Shown here piece by piece: positions 59,829 to 64,000 of a stretch of DNA of 64,000 nt; the stretch's first letter is position 1; each line of letters begins with the position of its first letter. Source of the DNA: Chroococcus sp. CMT-3BRIN-NPC107 (GTDB taxonomy: Bacteria; Cyanobacteriota; Cyanobacteriia; Cyanobacteriales; Chroococcidiopsidaceae); assembly GCA_019359635.1 (NCBI GenBank), contig JAHHGY010000001.1:1-64000 (forward strand), written 5' to 3'. The position numbers and the translations under genes were made by a program. The notes beneath the pieces were generated by a model that worked only from the letters and a program-made list of their open reading frames with translations, made no database searches and was not told where the DNA came from.

Positions 59829-60845
59829 CTAGATATCTAAAGAGTCGGGTTGGGGTTTGACTGGTTTACCAGCAATACTATAAAGAATATAGTGCAACAC
59901 TACCCGTCCAAACCAAGATTCATAGCCGAACCAGGTTATAAAACGGCTGTGGAAACCAGTTAAAGAAATAAAATTACGCAAAGTCCGTTGGAGATGAAAG
60001 GTATGGGTTCGTGCTTCTGTAGGGGATACATTGAATTTTATGTCTTCTAGTTGTGAAGGCATATCTCCCAACGCTACAGCCCGCCGGAGATGAGAGACAC
60101 GCTGCCAGGGAAAGCCCATTAGTTCTGAAACATAGCGATCGAAAGCACCAGCATCAGTAGCAGCAACGATCAAATCCATCCGGCGAGGGTCGCCGCCTTC
60201 CATAGGACCATTACGATCTAAAAAGTATGTACCATCAGCAAGCACCATTGGTTTTAGTGCCTGATTGATGGCTACAATTGCATCATCAAAAATATAGTGA
60301 CGGCGCAAGCGCATAATATCTGGAATGCAGCCCCATTGATTTTTATAACTGAGAGTTAATCCAGTCATGCAATGAATTTTAGGAACTGGCATGGTAATAA
60401 AAACATCAGTCTGGTGTAACAAGCGGGTAGGTAAAGGAAGTTGAAACCTACTTCCACGAGAACGAAATTCAATCATCTCTCGCTCTTCATCGCACAAATT
60501 AACGACTTCAACGCCAAATTCATCTTTGAGGCGATACAGATCGTGACCTTTAAATGCTTCGGTGGCAGCCCAAGCCCCATAACCACCATCGGTTTCAACG
60601 ATCGCTATATGAGAGGTATATTCTCGCAATATTTTGACAGTCTCATAAATAACTAAGGGAGAAGTTGTTACGCCAACTTTATAGTAAGGGTAGGTAAGGT
60701 TAGGCTTGATTGCTACTCTAGTTATGCTAGAAATTTGAGCTAAAATTCCGCTTTGTTCTAGACAAAGCTTGATTGCTTTTGTGAGGTTTTCTTTTGAAGA
60801 TTCTAAAAATACGCGACGTTGTTGAGCAGGTGACTTAGTTTGCAT
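59829..60845 (-). CDS. DUF362 domain protein
   Basis: VAIKPNLTYPYY, VETDGGYG, FITMPVPKIHCMTGLTLSYKNQWG. Confidence 0.8.
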   Translation of the reverse strand: MQTKSPAQQRRVFLESSKENLTKAIKLCLEQSGILAQISSITRVAIKPNLTYPYYKVGVTTSPLVIYETVKILREYTSHIAIVETDGGYGAWAATEAFKGHDLYRLKDEFGVEVVNLCDEEREMIEFRSRGSRFQLPLPTRLLHQTDVFITMPVPKIHCMTGLTLSYKNQWGCIPDIMRLRRHYIFDDAIVAINQALKPMVLADGTYFLDRNGPMEGGDPRRMDLIVAATDAGAFDRYVSELMGFPWQRVSHLRRAVALGDMPSQLEDIKFNVSPTEARTHTFHLQRTLRNFISLTGFHSRFITWFGYESWFGRVVLHYILYSIAGKPVKPQPDSLDI

Positions 60846-60880
60846 ATTAAAAGTAGGCTCGGCTAGATTTATCTAAATAA

Positions 60881-62041
60881 CTATTTCCAAGAGTAAAATA
60901 TTTGTACCATTTTTTTTACTGGTTCATCCCAAGATAAACTAGCAGACAAAGCCGGCAATTGAGCTTGATAATTTCGATACAACTCCATATCTGTTAGCAA
61001 TTTTCTAAGGCCATTACTAATGGCATCAACGTTTTGCTCTACTACTAATCCCCCTTTGCCCTCAACGATCGCAGACACGCCACAAGTGCTAGTAACTAAA
61101 ACCGGAACTCCGGCGGCAATGGCTTCTTGAACGGTATTACCCCAATTTTCATAAATAGATACTAATACCAAAAGGTCGGCATCTACGTAAGCAGCTAGTT
61201 TTTCATTGCCGTAGACCGCAGGGATAAAATGAGTATGCTCGTTAAGGTGAAGTTGCTGCGACAAAGTACGCAAGCTTTCTAAATAAATCTTTGATTCTGT
61301 GGGGCCAGTAATAGCTAGTTGCCATTTTAGATCGCCTAACTTAGACACAGCTAAAAGTAGCTGTTCTAGGTTCTTAATCTTCTCAATCCGTCCTAGCCAA
61401 AGAATAAGTGGTTTTTGCATGGATAATCCCCACTTTTGCCGAAAGTTTCCTGGCGGAGGTAGATGTTGGTATTCGCTCAAATCAACACCATTTGGTCTAA
61501 GTTGTAACTTTTCAACTGGAATACCAAATTTAGTTGCATCATCCCACTCGATTTGGGAAGTTACGATTATACATTGGGCAGCTTTTAACAGACGAGTGCC
61601 AAATAATTGATGATAAATACGTTTTAACTGCAAGCTGTGGATCGCAGGAACCAGCATTCCACTTGGTTCAACACTGTAAGGAATATTGGCTCGCTGGGCA
61701 AAACTTGCGAGCGCAATTCCTAAAAAATTGTACAACCCAATAATATGAATGGCATCAAATTGAGTTAGTTGTGTTTTGGCAAAAGCAAAAACTGATGGAT
61801 TTAAAGAAGTTTTGCGAAAAGTCCACCAAGTGCCTAAATAATGTACCTTTACCCCCGCAACGGTTTCTGTGCGATCGCGCCTATTTGGAGGTGTGGTAAG
61901 TTCAACTACACTACTTGTCACCACACTAACGCTATGACCTAACTTTGCTAGTCCTTCAGCTAAGGCGATCGCATTACCTACGGAGCCACCGAAGGAGTAA
62001 GCTGGCTTATAGTTCTGGACGCAAATTAAAATACGCATCAA
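60881..62041 (-). CDS. Glycosyltransferase family 4
   Basis: NYKPAYSFGGSVGNAIALAEGLAKLGH, LWLGRIEKIKNLEQLL, YENWGNTVQEAIAAGVPVLVTSTCG. Confidence 0.9.
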   Translation of the reverse strand: MMRILICVQNYKPAYSFGGSVGNAIALAEGLAKLGHSVSVVTSSVVELTTPPNRRDRTETVAGVKVHYLGTWWTFRKTSLNPSVFAFAKTQLTQFDAIHIIGLYNFLGIALASFAQRANIPYSVEPSGMLVPAIHSLQLKRIYHQLFGTRLLKAAQCIIVTSQIEWDDATKFGIPVEKLQLRPNGVDLSEYQHLPPPGNFRQKWGLSMQKPLILWLGRIEKIKNLEQLLLAVSKLGDLKWQLAITGPTESKIYLESLRTLSQQLHLNEHTHFIPAVYGNEKLAAYVDADLLVLVSIYENWGNTVQEAIAAGVPVLVTSTCGVSAIVEGKGGLVVEQNVDAISNGLRKLLTDMELYRNYQAQLPALSASLSWDEPVKKMVQIFYSWK

Positions 62042-62204
62042 ATAAATATTTCCACTATTTGATAATTATTCTGGATTAGTCTTTTATCTATTAATAATTT
62101 CAATTTTTCCCTTGAAGTTTTCTGCTTTCAGATTCTTTGTCCTGCGATCGCATCAACTACATCCCTTTCTAGGCAACCTTAAACTGATTTTTGTAATTAA
62201 CTCG

Positions 62205-63053
62205 TTACTTTGATAAGAGGCAGACAATTTTATTCTTGGCTAGCCATTTTGCATTCATGTAAAATATTTTACCCATCGCTCGTACAAAAGAGTTGTGGAT
62301 GGTCATATTCTTTAAGTAGAAATCTGCTGGCATTGTGTATTCGCTTGCCTCTTTATACTTAACGATTTTTAAACCGCTTGCCTGCACGACAGACTCAAAA
62401 GACTTCTTTGACCAGATTTGCAGGTGATCTGTTGAAACCGTACCGTTCAAGAGCTTTGTGTATATTTGTTTGGAAAGTAGTTTGGTTGCTGGATAAAGCC
62501 AAAATTGCTTTGGGGTATCTACGAAGATTTTGCCATTGGGTTTTAATTTTTCAGCAAGCTGCTTGAGAACCTTTAAAGGATCGCTCAAATGCTCAAATAC
62601 ATCATTCATAAAAATAAAATCGAATTTTTGTTGAGCCTGGTCAAATTCTTTAAATAATATTTGCTTATTTAAAGGTTGCCACTGTTCGAGTAGAGAGCGA
62701 TCGCTAATATCAGTAAGATAAACATTGCTCTCTAAGAAATGGGATTTACAAACTAAAGCAAATTGACCGCCCCCACCCCCATAATCAAGGATGTCTAATG
62801 CCTGACTTTTGTAGGATTCGTCTATTGCAAACCGTAACATATTAGTGAAATTGCTGTGGTTATAAAAGGAGGATTTAGAATACCATTCTATGACCCTATC
62901 TTTCGTCCACTGTTTGCCTTCACCGTCCGCTACAAGCTGCTCGTCATCTTTTGGGTAAGGATAATACAGCAATACCCCGCATTCATTGCACGTCGCTGTG
63001 TGGGCATAAACAGTCAATGATGAAGCTCTGCAAATTTTGCATATATTTTCCAT
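62205..63053 (-). CDS. Class I SAM-dependent methyltransferase
   Basis: N-terminal CKIC...CNECG Zn-ribbon-like Cys, LDILDYGGGGGQFALVC, FIFMNDVFEHLSDPLKVLKQLAEKLKPNGKIFVDTP. Confidence 0.88.
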   Translation of the reverse strand: MENICKICRASSLTVYAHTATCNECGVLLYYPYPKDDEQLVADGEGKQWTKDRVIEWYSKSSFYNHSNFTNMLRFAIDESYKSQALDILDYGGGGGQFALVCKSHFLESNVYLTDISDRSLLEQWQPLNKQILFKEFDQAQQKFDFIFMNDVFEHLSDPLKVLKQLAEKLKPNGKIFVDTPKQFWLYPATKLLSKQIYTKLLNGTVSTDHLQIWSKKSFESVVQASGLKIVKYKEASEYTMPADFYLKNMTIHNSFVRAMGKIFYMNAKWLAKNKIVCLLSK

Positions 63054-63131
63054 TGTTTTTCCTGGTAATGTGTTAGATATGGTGATGTATTAAAATAATG
63101 ATGGGAGAAAGTTTTAGCTCAAAGGAACTCA

Positions 63132-63452
63132 GTGGAGAAAGAAGCAATGGCACTGATTCGTGTGGTTTGTCCTCACTGTCAACAAGATGAAGCCGTAGTT
63201 AAAAACGGTAGAAGCGCAGAAGGTAAACAACGCTTTCTTTGTAAAAGTCCAATTTGTCAAAGACGGACGTTTATCCTCAACCCATCTTATCCCGGACGCA
63301 CGGCGACGATCAAACAGCAAATTGTCGAAATGACACTCAATGGCAGTGGCGTGCGAGATATTTCTAGAGTTTTACATGTCAGTACACGAACGGTAATTTC
63401 TGAACTCAAAAAAAACTCGCTCAACTCAAAGGTGTCAATGAACCTGTGTTAG
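63132..63452 (+). CDS. IS1 transposase InsA-like zinc-finger ORF
   Basis: VVCPHCQQDEAVVKNGRSAEGKQRFLCKSPICQRRTF and HTH region. Confidence 0.88.
   Translation: MEKEAMALIRVVCPHCQQDEAVVKNGRSAEGKQRFLCKSPICQRRTFILNPSYPGRTATIKQQIVEMTLNGSGVRDISRVLHVSTRTVISELKKNSLNSKVSMNLC
63410..63416 (+). other. -1 programmed frameshift heptamer A_AAA_AAC
   Basis: In InsA frame CTC AAA AAA AAC; slipping -1 gives ...ELKKKLAQLKGVNEPVLAQIEP, joining the InsB-like ORF. Confidence 0.8.
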
Positions 63453-63919
63453 CACAGATTGAGCCCGCACAAATAAATGTCGAGATATTACCAGTCAACC
63501 TTGTCGCCGATGGATCGCCTTTAGAAGGAGAACTCGACGAAATGTGGAGTTTTGTAGAGAAGAAGGAGAATCAGCGATGGTTATGGCATGCCATTGACCA
63601 CAAAACTGGAACAGTATTAGCCTATGTGTTAGGAAAACGCACAGATAATATTTTTCTCAAACTTAAAACACTGTTAGAACCATGTGGAATTAGTAAATTT
63701 TACACAGATAATTGGGGAACTTATGACCGTAAATTAGACCCTAACCAGCATCAAGTAGGCAAATCTAATACCCAGAAAATTGAGCGAAAACATCTGACAT
63801 TGAGAACTCGAATTAAGCGACTAGCCCGCAAGACTATCTGCTTCTCCAAATCTGAAGTCCTCCACGATATTGTGATTGGGTTGTATATTAATCGCTACGA
63901 GTTTGGCTTATCAGTGTAA
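63446..63919 (+). CDS. IS1 transposase InsB-like catalytic ORF
   Basis: ELDEMWSFVEKKENQRWLWHAIDHKTGTVLAYVLG and FYTDNWGTY DDE-type motifs. Confidence 0.9.
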   Translation: MLAQIEPAQINVEILPVNLVADGSPLEGELDEMWSFVEKKENQRWLWHAIDHKTGTVLAYVLGKRTDNIFLKLKTLLEPCGISKFYTDNWGTYDRKLDPNQHQVGKSNTQKIERKHLTLRTRIKRLARKTICFSKSEVLHDIVIGLYINRYEFGLSV

Positions 63920-64000
63920 TTTAACTATCAACAGATGTAAAACATTACCGTTTTTCCTTAGAATCTTTTTTAAAACCTCAATCTGCTTAGTGAAGTTAAA

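Larger units (their letters stand above)
63064..63949 (+). mobile_element. IS1-family insertion sequence (886 bp) with 9-bp TSD
   Basis: Imperfect ends GGTAATGTGTTAGATATGGTGATG (left) and the reverse complement GGTAATGTTTTACATCTGTTGATA (right); TSD GTTTTTCCT at 63055-63063 and 63950-63958. Confidence 0.93.

Noticed and set aside
1-64000. Frequent GCGATCGC octamers as a specific regulatory array
   Set aside because: Matches HIP1, a dispersed palindrome common in many cyanobacterial genomes; found in genes of all functions here.

Overview
Cyanobacterial chromosomal window, indicated by recurrent HIP1 octamers (GCGATCGC), cyanophycin genes, a pix/hmp-type chemotaxis locus and hmpF. Left to right it holds: (i) cobN; a short cyanophycin-synthetase homologue lacking a Mur-ligase P-loop (cphA2-like), divergent from cphB; nanE; assorted housekeeping genes (rbfA, a GH3/NagZ-like hydrolase, an orphan Dam-type methylase). 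(ii) A long minus-strand block (about 15.5-37 kb) centred on a three-protein PUFA-synthase/heterocyst-glycolipid-like iterative type I PKS. Protein A is flavin-ER-like barrel(s)-KS-AT-ACP, B is KR-DH, and C is KS-AT-DH-PPTase; a free ACP, two SDRs, an alpha/beta hydrolase and two alkaline-phosphatase-superfamily enzymes accompany them. I judge this the best candidate for an uncharacterised system. (iii) A PatA-CheY-CheW-MCP-CheA operon divergent from hmpF. (iv) An exopolysaccharide region (Wzc-like kinase, outer-membrane barrel, glycosyltransferases, acetyltransferase, DUF362, methyltransferase) disrupted by two insertion sequences. Their boundaries can be read directly: an IS4-type element with a 10-bp TSD splits an SGNH-hydrolase gene, and an IS1-type element with a 9-bp TSD sits on the ribosome-binding site of a methyltransferase gene. 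No tRNA, rRNA or CRISPR array was recognised by eye. Family calls come from motif recognition only; no database search was run.
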